A DNA stretch of 6,088 nucleotides from Nitrososphaera sp. (GCA_025935445.1 JAICVG010000075.1:1-6088), one strand, 5' to 3'. Positions 1-5,382 are shown, counted from the first letter of the stretch. Numbers and translations are program-made. The notes: generated from the letters alone by a model not told the origin.

Positions 1-1
1 A

Positions 2-217
2 AAAACTATCAGGCGTTATCAAACAGGCAAATGTTTCAGGATAATAAAAGTATCACATAGGGAAGAAGGGACATACATACAAAGAAAACTGAAATCGACA
101 GTTACTGTTGAAGTAAAGACCAATGACAAGAGTGTAGTTTTCCGAAGACTATTCAACTATGCCGTCACCACCACTTCTCTTATTCTTTTTTTCATCGAGA
201 TTGAATGTTGTTGCTGA
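2..217 (+). other. Left-edge region without a clear gene; one doubtful open frame
   Basis: No gene can be called with confidence between the left edge and 230. One plus-strand frame is open from base 2 to a TGA at 215-217, about 71 codons with no ATG, and would have to be the 3' end of a gene starting outside the window. The other two plus frames stop at 44 (TAA) and 60 (TAG), and either could equally be the true end of a gene. A pyrimidine-rich stretch with seven T at 185-191 could be an archaeal U-tract terminator for such a gene. An 11-bp palindrome, ACAGTTACTGT, lies at 98-108. I do not recognise any family in the open frame, and chance is a fair explanation. Confidence 0.2.
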
Positions 218-230
218 TTGTCTACTACTA

Positions 231-839
231 TTAAGCTGTGTATGTAAACTTGGAGTAGAATCCATTCTTGCCCGAGTTATCCCAATTCATTCCATGATCA
301 TTGTAGGTATATTTTACTGATTTTGCAACCATCATAGGAAATCCTGGCGTTACAGACATCGGTGGATTGGTAATAACAGATTCAGATTTCTGATCTCCTC
401 CTGTAATACCCTCAATCGTCAGATCTATTGCAGAAGGAATCTCCAAAGACCGCTTCTTACCTTCAGCTTCAAACTTTATTGGCACAGAGTGCACACCAGC
501 AATTTCGCCAATCAAACCAGCTACAATACTGAAGAAGCCACCAGCTTGTCCTGAGTAAATCTTTCCAAGTGCTTCAGCCTGTTCCTTGGAGGCACGCTCG
601 TCTAGATAGAGAACTGCTTTCCACTTTGGACCTGTCCACATATTTCCAGGTGTATGAAATAATGCAGCAACATTAAGATTGTCAAGCTTCGTATTTTCAT
701 AGTGTCCATTCTGGATATGCCAAGCTGAAGTAAGGTCGCACTGTCCTTGGTCAGGGTTACCTAAGAAAATACATGAACATACTGTATCACAGTTACATGC
801 CTCAAAGTAATCTCCTTCAATTCTCCATTTATCTGTCAT
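231..839 (-). CDS. DUF1326 family Cys-rich protein
   Basis: A 202-residue protein matching the DUF1326 pattern: an N-terminal EGDYFEACNCDTVCSC block with Cys15, Cys17, Cys21 and Cys23, a further Cys34 in GQCDL, then a mid-domain QAGGFFSIVAGLIGEIAG segment followed by a VPIKFE strand. The length suits the family. No signal peptide or membrane helix is evident, so it is probably cytosolic. The function of DUF1326 is not established; the clustered cysteines suggest metal or thiol chemistry, which is inference. The frame extends upstream to an ATG at 899, but I chose the ATG at 839 because the family begins at this point (MTDKWRIEGDY) and a TATA-like box lies about 27 nt upstream of it, inside the longer reading. 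It appears monocistronic: the nearest neighbour on this strand lies 640 bases upstream and its frame is broken. Confidence 0.88.
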   Translation of the reverse strand: MTDKWRIEGDYFEACNCDTVCSCIFLGNPDQGQCDLTSAWHIQNGHYENTKLDNLNVAALFHTPGNMWTGPKWKAVLYLDERASKEQAEALGKIYSGQAGGFFSIVAGLIGEIAGVHSVPIKFEAEGKKRSLEIPSAIDLTIEGITGGDQKSESVITNPPMSVTPGFPMMVAKSVKYTYNDHGMNWDNSGKNGFYSKFTYTA

Positions 840-862
840 GTCTGCTTGGGAGACAGAACTGC

Positions 863-870
863 AATATAAA
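863..870 (-). promoter_or_regulatory. TATA-like box of the DUF1326 gene
   Basis: On the minus strand the bases read TTTATATT, centred about 27 nt upstream of the ATG at 839. That is the usual archaeal distance from box A to the transcription start, so transcription would begin at or very near the ATG (leaderless). There is no Shine-Dalgarno motif in between. The position also argues against the longer start at 899. Confidence 0.6.
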
Positions 871-899
871 AGAGCTGTGGTAGCGTGACGCCCGCACAT

Positions 900-1195
900 T
901 ATGGAGAAATTAGCGTATAGCTACCGTTATTATGGTAAGCATGAGAGTCGTGAGTAAGCATGAGAGGTAGCTGCAGATATCTGGATGCCAAAGAGGAGAG
1001 CATATTCTATGAAATGGCATTCAAACGCTCTGCTTGTGCTAAAAGCATTTTTTGACGCATTTTGGCTTCATATTGATTTGTATGAAGAAACATCAAGCTA
1101 TATCATCACAATCCTTCATAGTTGTCGTCCATGCTCTTGGATAATCAAACAGGCTGCTTTGAAAGGACAGCTCCCTCCTTGTAGGGTATTGCTGA
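900..1195. other. Gene-poor stretch, possibly degraded
   Basis: I see no credible gene here. The plus-strand frame 985-1200 (71 codons) has no recognisable domain and runs up to the tRNA fragment. On the minus strand a short frame, 1007-1093 (28 residues, ATG at 1093), encodes a helix-like, charged tail (YEAKMRQKMLLAQAERLNAI). In the same frame, further upstream, sits ATG GAC GAC AAC at 1132, interrupted by two consecutive TGA codons. This could be the tail of a decayed gene, but it is too short to name. Confidence 0.4.
935..966 (+). repeat. 13-bp perfect direct repeat inside a short inverted repeat
   Basis: GTAAGCATGAGAG occurs at 935-947 and again at 954-966, separated by 6 bp (period 19). 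The pair is flanked by the inverted repeat AGCTACC (919-925) and GGTAGCT (966-972). It lies upstream of the DUF1326 promoter and is not explained by any gene. It could be a tandem regulator site or a small duplication scar; the sequence alone does not decide. Confidence 0.5.
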
Positions 1196-1198
1196 GTT

Positions 1199-1229
1199 GA
1201 GGTTGTGGGTTCAACTCCCACCCAATCCA
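1199..1229 (+). pseudogene. tRNA 3'-end remnant (T-arm plus acceptor strand)
   Basis: The sequence contains a complete tRNA T-arm: stem GTGGG (1205-1209), loop TTCAACT (1210-1216), stem CCCAC (1217-1221). The internal GGTTCAACTCC matches the B-box/T-loop consensus exactly. A seven-base acceptor strand CCAATCC (1222-1228) and discriminator A (1229) follow, and AGGTT before the stem fits a five-base variable loop. The partner acceptor strand GGATTGG, a D-arm and an anticodon arm are absent from the 300 bases upstream, so this is not a whole tRNA gene. Isolated tRNA 3' ends of this kind are the usual attachment-site copy left when an element integrates into a tRNA gene. The tRNA identity cannot be told without the anticodon. 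Confidence 0.6.
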
Positions 1230-1235
1230 TTTTTT
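1230..1235 (+). terminator. T6 tract after the tRNA 3' end
   Basis: Six T directly follow the discriminator base. Archaeal tRNA genes commonly end in such a tract, so it was probably copied together with the tRNA 3' end. Whether it still terminates anything is unknown. Confidence 0.35.
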
Positions 1236-1480
1236 ACTACGAGGGAACTACGGTATTAGATCAGGCTCATTATGGGTCGTTGTCGGACAAAACCCGCCAG
1301 CAATACCTTTGCCGTATAGAACTTAATACTACCTATTCGATTATGAAAAAGTATTGACGCAGTTAGAAGCAAAGATCTTGACCAAGCTATCTAATGTTGT
1401 AAAAGATAATTAGGTCTGCTTCCTTTTCTCCTTTTGAGCCCTCAATTGCTTTAGCTAGTCAAACATTTGCTATCTCTACA

Positions 1481-2122
1481 TCATGAAGCGCTTTCTGTAA
1501 CTTCAAGCAGTTTTTTCCCTTTTTGAGCAAGCTCCTTTTTCTGGTTATCTTTAAGAGTATCATAGTTCCCCCCGTGATAGCAGCTAAAGCCTCTGACGTT
1601 ACCACCTTCTGTTTTTGGTGCTAAGGATGCCTCATAATTTATCAATTCTGTAGCTCTGCCATCTCCACCAAATAGAAAGAAAAAGCCCATATCCACAATG
1701 GCAGTAACTCCAATTCTGCCCTCTTTTCTCGCACGCTGTGAAAGCGATGCTACTAGCTTTTTCATGCCACTGACATCTGGATAGTAAGAGCTAAAAGCGT
1801 CTACTATTACTAATAAACCATTGTCGATATGCCTGTGTACGTCTACACCTGCAGCATTGAGGTTATGCTTTACAGAGTCGATTGTTTCATAAAAAGTTGC
1901 AATTAGTATTATTCTTTGCTTTAATTTTTAATTTCGTGTACTATTATAATCATCATCTTCTTCTTCACCTGTTTTTGCTAGCTGGTCCTTAACATACTCT
2001 GTATAAATCTGGCGAAATGTTTGCAAATTGGGATATATTATGATGCCATTCTCTCCTTCTGCTACTTCTTCTTTGAACCATTTCATGATTGATTCATTAT
2101 TCTCGCTAGTATTAGCTCGCAA
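1481..2122 (-). pseudogene. MEDS-domain sensory protein with one in-frame TAA
   Basis: Read from the TTG at 2122 (or the ATG at 2086, MKWFKEEVAEGENG) to the TGA at 1481-1483, this is one frame of 213 codons plus stop, broken only by TAA at 1928-1930 (codon 65). Before the stop comes IIIYPNLQTFRQIYTEYVKD and an acidic linker GEEEDDDYNSTRN; after it come RIILIATFYETIDSVKHNL, GLLVIVDAFSSYY, GVTAIVDMGFFFLF, LINYEASL and FSCYHGG. The order matches the MEDS (DcmR-type sensory) fold, known from methylotroph and archaeal regulators but of uncertain ligand. There is no ATG, GTG or TTG between the stop and the ATG at 1765, so the C-terminal part could not be made alone without losing core strands. The start overlaps the upstream response regulator by 11 bp, implying one operon and translational coupling. 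The stop falls in a probably non-conserved linker. Recent inactivation, readthrough and sequencing error all remain possible. Confidence 0.7.
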
Positions 2123-2651
2123 AATCCTTATCTACTCTTCTCTTCGTTTCGCCTATAATACTCAATATTTTGTTAGTCAGATCTTTAATACCAATGGGCT
2201 TTTGAACAAAACCGTCAACATGGGTAGAAGGAAATACTTTAGAAAACTCATTATCTCTTATTTCAAAGGAAGTCATGAGGACAACCTTGACGCCTGGATT
2301 AACCTCTTTGACTTTTCTTGCTAGTTGTATTCCAGATAGTGTCGGCATTCTGATGTCTGACAGCATTAGGCAGTAAGACTCTGCATTGGATTTGAAGCTT
2401 TGTAATGCTTCTTCTGGATTGGTAAATGCATTGACTAAAAATCTATTTTTTAGAAGACCTAGCTTGAGAACTTGAACTATGTCGGAGTCATCGTCTACAA
2501 CAAGAAGTTTAGCTAATGGTTTGGCATTATTATTATTATTATTATTATTCTCATCGTTATTTGACTCCTCTTTTTGTGGAATAAGAATACTATGATTATT
2601 ATTCTTGTAATCGTTATCCTTGCTGTTGTTCTTGCTCTCCTTATACGACAT
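2112..2651 (-). CDS. Receiver-only response regulator with Asn-rich N-terminal extension
   Basis: A CheY-like receiver domain fills the C-terminal two thirds. Numbered from the ATG at 2651 (179 residues), the acidic pair is Asp53-Asp54 in LLVVDDDSD, the phospho-acceptor is Asp99 in LSDIRMP, the switch Thr is Thr127 in LMTSFE, and the invariant Lys is Lys151 in VQKPIG. All key residues are intact, so phosphotransfer should be possible. No DNA-binding or enzymatic output domain follows. The first 50 residues are low complexity (KNNSKDN, an N8 run) and probably disordered. The frame stays open upstream to a TTG at 2687, adding 12 residues. A weak TATA-like TTAATAC at 2711-2717 would start transcription near 2687, so either a leaderless TTG or a 36-nt leader is possible; I prefer the ATG. 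Its 3' end overlaps the MEDS gene by 11 bp. No histidine kinase is in the window, so its partner is unknown. Confidence 0.87.
   Translation of the reverse strand: MSYKESKNNSKDNDYKNNNHSILIPQKEESNNDENNNNNNNNAKPLAKLLVVDDDSDIVQVLKLGLLKNRFLVNAFTNPEEALQSFKSNAESYCLMLSDIRMPTLSGIQLARKVKEVNPGVKVVLMTSFEIRDNEFSKVFPSTHVDGFVQKPIGIKDLTNKILSIIGETKRRVDKDFAS
2526..2549 (+). repeat. ATT trinucleotide repeat, eight copies
   Basis: Eight perfect ATT units (AAT on the coding strand) encode the N8 run in the response regulator's linker. Such tracts are prone to slippage but change length in whole codons, so the linker can vary without frameshift. Neighbouring sequence is Asn/Asp-rich but less regular. Confidence 0.85.
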
Positions 2652-2687
2652 GTTCAAGCCCAGCGTCGGTGCTGGTGGCACTTGCAA

Positions 2688-3051
2688 AAAGTGTAATCAA
2701 CATCAGAACTGTATTAATCGACAGTAAATAAGGTTTGGCTTTCTTGCTGTCTTACAGCTTTAGCCTTTCGTGCTTTTATCGTATCTATTATCATTCTGAC
2801 CATAATAACCTGACCCTATAATTTTTGATTCAACAATCGCAAGAATGTCACTTTGTGGTCATGTAAAATTTGTTGTGTTTGGTGTGGCAGTATATATTCA
2901 GTTTTTGCCTTTTATGTATGAAAAGACAGTTAACGACTGTTGTCGATTTGCGCTATACTATATTGAAGTATCAGTCATAACATTTAGCTCACTATAATGT
3001 CTATAAGATAAAGTGCCTGTCTTTAAGTCATATGTGTAACGGATTATAACG
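2688..3051. promoter_or_regulatory. Divergent intergenic region between response regulator and MEDS gene
   Basis: This stretch must hold the promoters of both flanking genes. For the minus-strand unit a weak TTAATAC lies at 2711-2717. For the plus-strand gene, AT-rich TATA-like stretches occur at 2890-2897, 2953-2962 and 2993-3008; the last is the closest, about 45-55 nt from the start, and would leave a short leader. The box at 2815-2823 (CTATAATTT) sits at promoter distance from a small open frame. The sequence 2927-2945 contains overlapping half-repeats around CAGTTAACGACTG. I see no known RNA gene here. Confidence 0.4.
2845..2997 (+). CDS. Doubtful 50-residue small hydrophobic ORF
   Basis: ATG at 2845, TAA at 2995-2997. 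The product would be hydrophobic over residues 8-23 (KFVVFGVAVYIQFLPF), enough for one membrane pass. A CCCTATAATTTTTG stretch is centred about 26 nt upstream of the ATG, the leaderless promoter distance seen at the well-supported genes of this window. Against it: no recognised family, position inside a divergent promoter region, and short open frames in AT-rich DNA often look hydrophobic. I list it only because of the promoter spacing. Confidence 0.15.
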   Translation: MSLCGHVKFVVFGVAVYIQFLPFMYEKTVNDCCRFALYYIEVSVITFSSL

Positions 3052-3642
3052 TTGGAACCTGTCAATGCGTCTGGTTCTGCAAAGCTTCCTTTTCATCAGC
3101 ACACTATGCTTCTCTATTCCAATGATGAAGGCAAAGCTTTTACAAAATACGTTAATGATGGATTAAGTAGAGGACACCTGACCGTCTATGTGCCTATTAA
3201 TACAGATAACAACGCATCACACATATCCAAAATGCCATCTGAGATTGTAAACTACGAAGATGATGTGAACCGTGGAAATCTCTTAACTTTGGACATAAGA
3301 TCCTTTTACAACTTTGCGTTAGCTGGAGACCTGCAACCTCTTGAGGAATTAAAGATAATGTTAGAGGATGCAATAAAAGAAAGAATTGCCTATGAAAAAA
3401 ATGATGAAGTAATCGTTGTTGTTGGCATTGCCGCAGGGCTGGCTAGAAATCAAAAGTTCGATGAATCTGTCAATGTAGAGAAATGGTGGCAAAAGACCCA
3501 TTCAGAATGGCTACAGAAAGGTCTAAAGGTCACTATCATATGCCCGCATTCCAGCGCAATGTTGGACAAAAGTCAGTTTGTGCATTATAAACAAGCAATA
3601 TCATCGCTACACGATATTACATTGAATCCTATATCTCGGTAA
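3052..3642 (+). CDS. MEDS-like sensory domain protein
   Basis: A 196-residue single-domain protein. It opens with the family's His/aliphatic strand (HQHTMLLYSNDEGKAF, residues 15-30), then GLSRGHLTVYVPI (37-49), NLLTLDIRSFYNF (76-88), a helix around 95-113, the strand VIVVVGIAAGLARN (120-133) and a last strand KVTIICPHSS (159-168). This is the order expected for MEDS/DcmR-type sensory domains, whose ligand is not known. There is no attached kinase, HTH or membrane segment, so it must signal through a partner. The start is a TTG at 3052; an in-frame TAA at 3037-3039 excludes anything longer, and the next in-frame ATG (residue 19) would remove the first conserved His. No clear ribosome-binding site is seen. 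It is divergent from, and probably a distant paralogue of, the interrupted MEDS gene at 1481-2122. Unlike that gene it is intact. Confidence 0.72.
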   Translation: MEPVNASGSAKLPFHQHTMLLYSNDEGKAFTKYVNDGLSRGHLTVYVPINTDNNASHISKMPSEIVNYEDDVNRGNLLTLDIRSFYNFALAGDLQPLEELKIMLEDAIKERIAYEKNDEVIVVVGIAAGLARNQKFDESVNVEKWWQKTHSEWLQKGLKVTIICPHSSAMLDKSQFVHYKQAISSLHDITLNPISR

Positions 3643-3790
3643 AGAAGCAGTACATGATAGCAGAGTGCAAAAAATTAAAACCATCTTAGCATTAGATAAC
3701 GAATCCCAAGTCATTAGGCCTATTTTTATTGCCTTGGCTAGCTTTCTTTCTTAAAACTTCGCTTGATAGTACACACTTTTTAGTATTACA
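3643..3790. other. Intergenic spacer before the sulfur module
   Basis: No gene is seen. T-rich tracts on the plus strand (five T at 3722-3726 and CTTTCTTTCTT at 3742-3752) could terminate transcripts of the preceding MEDS-like gene, as archaeal termination relies on U-rich stretches without a strict hairpin. The SQR-like gene therefore probably has its own transcript. Confidence 0.3.
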
Positions 3791-3800
3791 GATATATATT
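3791..3800 (+). promoter_or_regulatory. TATA box of the SQR-like operon
   Basis: GATATATATT is centred about 28 nt upstream of the ATG at 3824, so the transcript should begin at or beside the start codon. No Shine-Dalgarno motif is present. The operator palindrome lies directly downstream, between this box and the ATG. Confidence 0.6.
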
Positions 3801-3803
3801 ACG

Positions 3804-3823
3804 ATATTCATATATTTGAATAC
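3804..3823 (+). promoter_or_regulatory. ArsR-type operator at the SQR-like gene
   Basis: Half sites TATTCA (3805-3810) and TGAATA (3817-3822) are separated by 6 bp. The 18-bp core differs by a single base from the perfect palindrome in front of the ArsR gene (5341-5358). ArsR/SmtB dimers bind 12-2-12-like AT-rich palindromes of this kind. It covers roughly -20 to -1 relative to the ATG and the presumed transcription start, so a bound repressor would block initiation. Confidence 0.7.
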
Positions 3824-4978
3824 ATGAATAGTAACGAAGTTCTTATCCTTGGAGGCGGAAGTGGAGGGCTCGCCACTGCGGGTCGTTTGAAAGAGCTTTT
3901 GGGAGACAAAATCAGCATCACTGTCATAGACAAGCAAAGGTCTTTTGTTATGGGATTTTCATTGCTCCGAGTGATGACAGGTGAAAAGACTGAGCAAGAG
4001 GTGACAGTTCCTAAAGAGAAGGTTAGCCAAAAAGGTATCAAATTTATCAACACAGAAGTAAATAGGATAGATGTCAATAATGGTGTTGTCAGGACTGATC
4101 AAGGCGAGTTTGTATATGATTATCTAGTTGTTGCACTTGGCGCAGAGCTTGCTCCAGAAAAGATTCCAGGTTTTGAGTCTGCTTTCCATATGTATACGCT
4201 TGAGGATGCAAAGAAGCTTCGAGATGCCTTATCATCTTTTAGAGGTGGCTCAATAAGATTGGTAGTTTCCAGCACTCCTTTCAAGTGCCCGCCAGCACCA
4301 TATGAGGCTGCCATGCTTATAGACGACCATCTTAGAAACAAGGGCTTGCGCGATAAATCCGACATACAGATATTCACACCTGAGCCACAACCAATGCCCA
4401 TAGCAGGTCCTGAGGTCGGCAATACGGTTGTTTCCATGCTGAACGAAAAAGGGATAGGCTTTCACAGTAACACAAAGGTGTCCTTAATAGATGGCAGCTC
4501 AAAACAGATAGTATTTGAGAACGGTAGCCGAGAAAAATATGACTTATTAATCGCAATACCTCCGCATACAACTCCCAAAGTTATTAGGGAGAGTGGGGGT
4601 CTTGCCGATGCATCTGAATGGATTTCAGTAGATCCAAAGAACATGCAAACAAAGTACGACAGAGTCTACGCCATTGGAGATGTTGCGGCGGTAAAACTGC
4701 CATCAGGAATGATGCTTCCAAAGGCCGCCACATTTGCGTTCGGTCAGGCTGAAATAGTCGCCAGCAATATAGCCTCTTCAGTCCTTGGAACCGAAGCTAG
4801 AAACTGGGATGGATTTGGAGAGTGTTTCATTGAAACAGGTTCTGGAAATGCGGCATATGGCTCAGGCAGCTTCTACTCCGCACCGAAACCTGTGATAAAC
4901 TTGCAAATACCTAGTAAAGAATTGAGAGAAAGAAAAGATGTATGGGGCAACTACTGGACAAAGAGGTTGGTGGCATAA
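3824..4978 (+). CDS. SQR-like FAD-dependent oxidoreductase
   Basis: A 384-residue flavoprotein of the sulfide:quinone oxidoreductase / flavocytochrome c sulfide dehydrogenase type. Features in order: the FAD dinucleotide motif VLILGGGSGGLATAGRL (6-22); VIDKQ closing the first Rossmann unit; YDYLVVALGAEL (98-109); FKCPPAPYEAA (153-163) with Cys155; IAIPPHTTPKVI (243-254); the second FAD contact VYAIGDVAAVKLPSG (281-295); and GECFIETG (332-339) with Cys334. SQRs use a redox-active Cys pair at just these two places to take sulfide sulfur and pass electrons to FAD. Only these two cysteines exist; the third Cys found in many SQRs is missing. No membrane helix or long amphipathic tail is seen, so quinone as acceptor is not certain, and other thiol or persulfide substrates are possible. 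It is leaderless, preceded by a TATA box and an ArsR-type operator, and its stop abuts the DsrE-like gene. Confidence 0.85.
   Translation: MNSNEVLILGGGSGGLATAGRLKELLGDKISITVIDKQRSFVMGFSLLRVMTGEKTEQEVTVPKEKVSQKGIKFINTEVNRIDVNNGVVRTDQGEFVYDYLVVALGAELAPEKIPGFESAFHMYTLEDAKKLRDALSSFRGGSIRLVVSSTPFKCPPAPYEAAMLIDDHLRNKGLRDKSDIQIFTPEPQPMPIAGPEVGNTVVSMLNEKGIGFHSNTKVSLIDGSSKQIVFENGSREKYDLLIAIPPHTTPKVIRESGGLADASEWISVDPKNMQTKYDRVYAIGDVAAVKLPSGMMLPKAATFAFGQAEIVASNIASSVLGTEARNWDGFGECFIETGSGNAAYGSGSFYSAPKPVINLQIPSKELRERKDVWGNYWTKRLVA
4963..4973 (+). promoter_or_regulatory. Shine-Dalgarno-like site for the DsrE-like gene
   Basis: GAGGT (4963-4967) and GGTG (4969-4972), inside the end of the SQR-like gene, match parts of the anti-Shine-Dalgarno complement at 11 and 6 nt from the ATG at 4979. 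The leaderless first gene has no such site, so this second gene is probably translated from the same mRNA. Confidence 0.45.
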
Positions 4979-5296
4979 ATGAAGATAGGACTTATTATCA
5001 GCAACACTGACCCTGAGGTGGTATGGAACGCTCTGAGGTTTGCAAACACTGCAATTTTGGAAGGGCATCAGGTGAAAATCTTTCTGCTTGGTGCTGGAGT
5101 TGAGATAGAAGGCATAAGAAGTGAAAAATTCAACGTTCAGGAACAGCTTCAGAAATTTAATGAACTAAGTGGCACTATGCTTGCTTGCGGCACATGCATC
5201 AAATCACGTGAGATGCAATTTGCTATTTGTCCGATCTCTACAATGAAGGATATGCTCAAGATCGTTGAAGAGTCAGATAAGGTGCTAACTTTCTGA
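4979..5296 (+). CDS. DsrE/DsrF-like sulfur-carrier protein
   Basis: A 105-residue single-domain DsrE-family protein, near the usual length. It opens with the strand KIGLIISNTDPEVVWNALRF (2-21), followed by the typical GHQVKIFLLGAGVE (29-42). The ACGTCIKSREM segment (69-79) carries Cys70 and Cys73 where DsrE proteins place the sulfur-binding Cys, with a further Cys84 and a C-terminal SDKVLTF. DsrE-family proteins hold sulfane sulfur as a cysteine persulfide and hand it between enzymes; which donor and acceptor apply here is inference. Its ATG follows the SQR stop with no gap (TAAATG), so the two are co-transcribed and likely coupled. The obvious reading is that it receives persulfide sulfur produced by the flavoprotein. 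No TusA, rhodanese or Hdr-like gene is in the window. Confidence 0.82.
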   Translation: MKIGLIISNTDPEVVWNALRFANTAILEGHQVKIFLLGAGVEIEGIRSEKFNVQEQLQKFNELSGTMLACGTCIKSREMQFAICPISTMKDMLKIVEESDKVLTF

Positions 5297-5339
5297 CCGT
5301 ACTTCTGAAATAAGGAAAAGGTCGACAAATCTATTGCTT

Positions 5340-5359
5340 ATATTCAAATATTTGAATAT
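5340..5359 (+). promoter_or_regulatory. Perfect 20-bp palindromic operator of the ArsR-family gene
   Basis: ATATTCAAATATTTGAATAT is its own reverse complement over all 20 bases. Its right half (TTGAATAT, 5352-5359) sits about 27 nt upstream of the ATG at 5383, the position of the TATA box, so operator and box overlap and a bound repressor would exclude TBP. The core is repeated with one mismatch in front of the SQR-like gene. Autoregulation by the ArsR protein is the natural inference. Confidence 0.8.
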
Positions 5360-5382
5360 GATAAAGATGGATATGGTACCCT

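Larger units (their letters stand above)
1196..1413 (+). pseudogene. Frameshifted open frame running out of the tRNA fragment
   Basis: From 1196 a frame reads through the tRNA fragment and on to a TGA at 1355-1357. It has a protein-like composition, with segments such as GSLSDKTRQQYLCRIELNTT. Adding one A to the A5 run at 1346-1350 joins it to the next frame, which continues MKKVLTQLEAKILTKLSNVV to a TAG at 1411-1413, giving about 72 codons. There is no ATG before 1343; the only plausible start, a GTG at 1205, lies within the T-stem. I do not recognise the family. A reading frame continuous with a tRNA 3' end recalls SSV-type archaeal integrases, whose attachment site lies inside the gene, but no R-H-x-x-R-Y catalytic residues are present here. 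It may be a remnant of an element gene or a chance open frame; the frameshift could also be a sequencing error in the homopolymer. Confidence 0.3.

Noticed and set aside
985..1200. 71-codon plus-strand open frame
   Set aside because: No recognisable domain, odd composition, no promoter or ribosome-binding site, and it ends at the tRNA remnant in a degraded stretch. Probably chance.
1100..1229. A complete intron-containing tRNA ending at 1229
   Set aside because: No GGATTGG acceptor strand, D-arm or A-box is found upstream, and no anticodon stem pairs with the bases before the variable loop.
2028..2324. 98-codon plus-strand open frame
   Set aside because: It lies opposite the intact response regulator and the start of the MEDS gene, both supported by domain residues; it is a shadow frame.
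3808..4077. Minus-strand open frames across the SQR-like gene (including 4120-4437 and 4250-4465)
   Set aside because: All lie opposite a full-length flavoprotein with FAD motifs in order; they carry no motif of their own.
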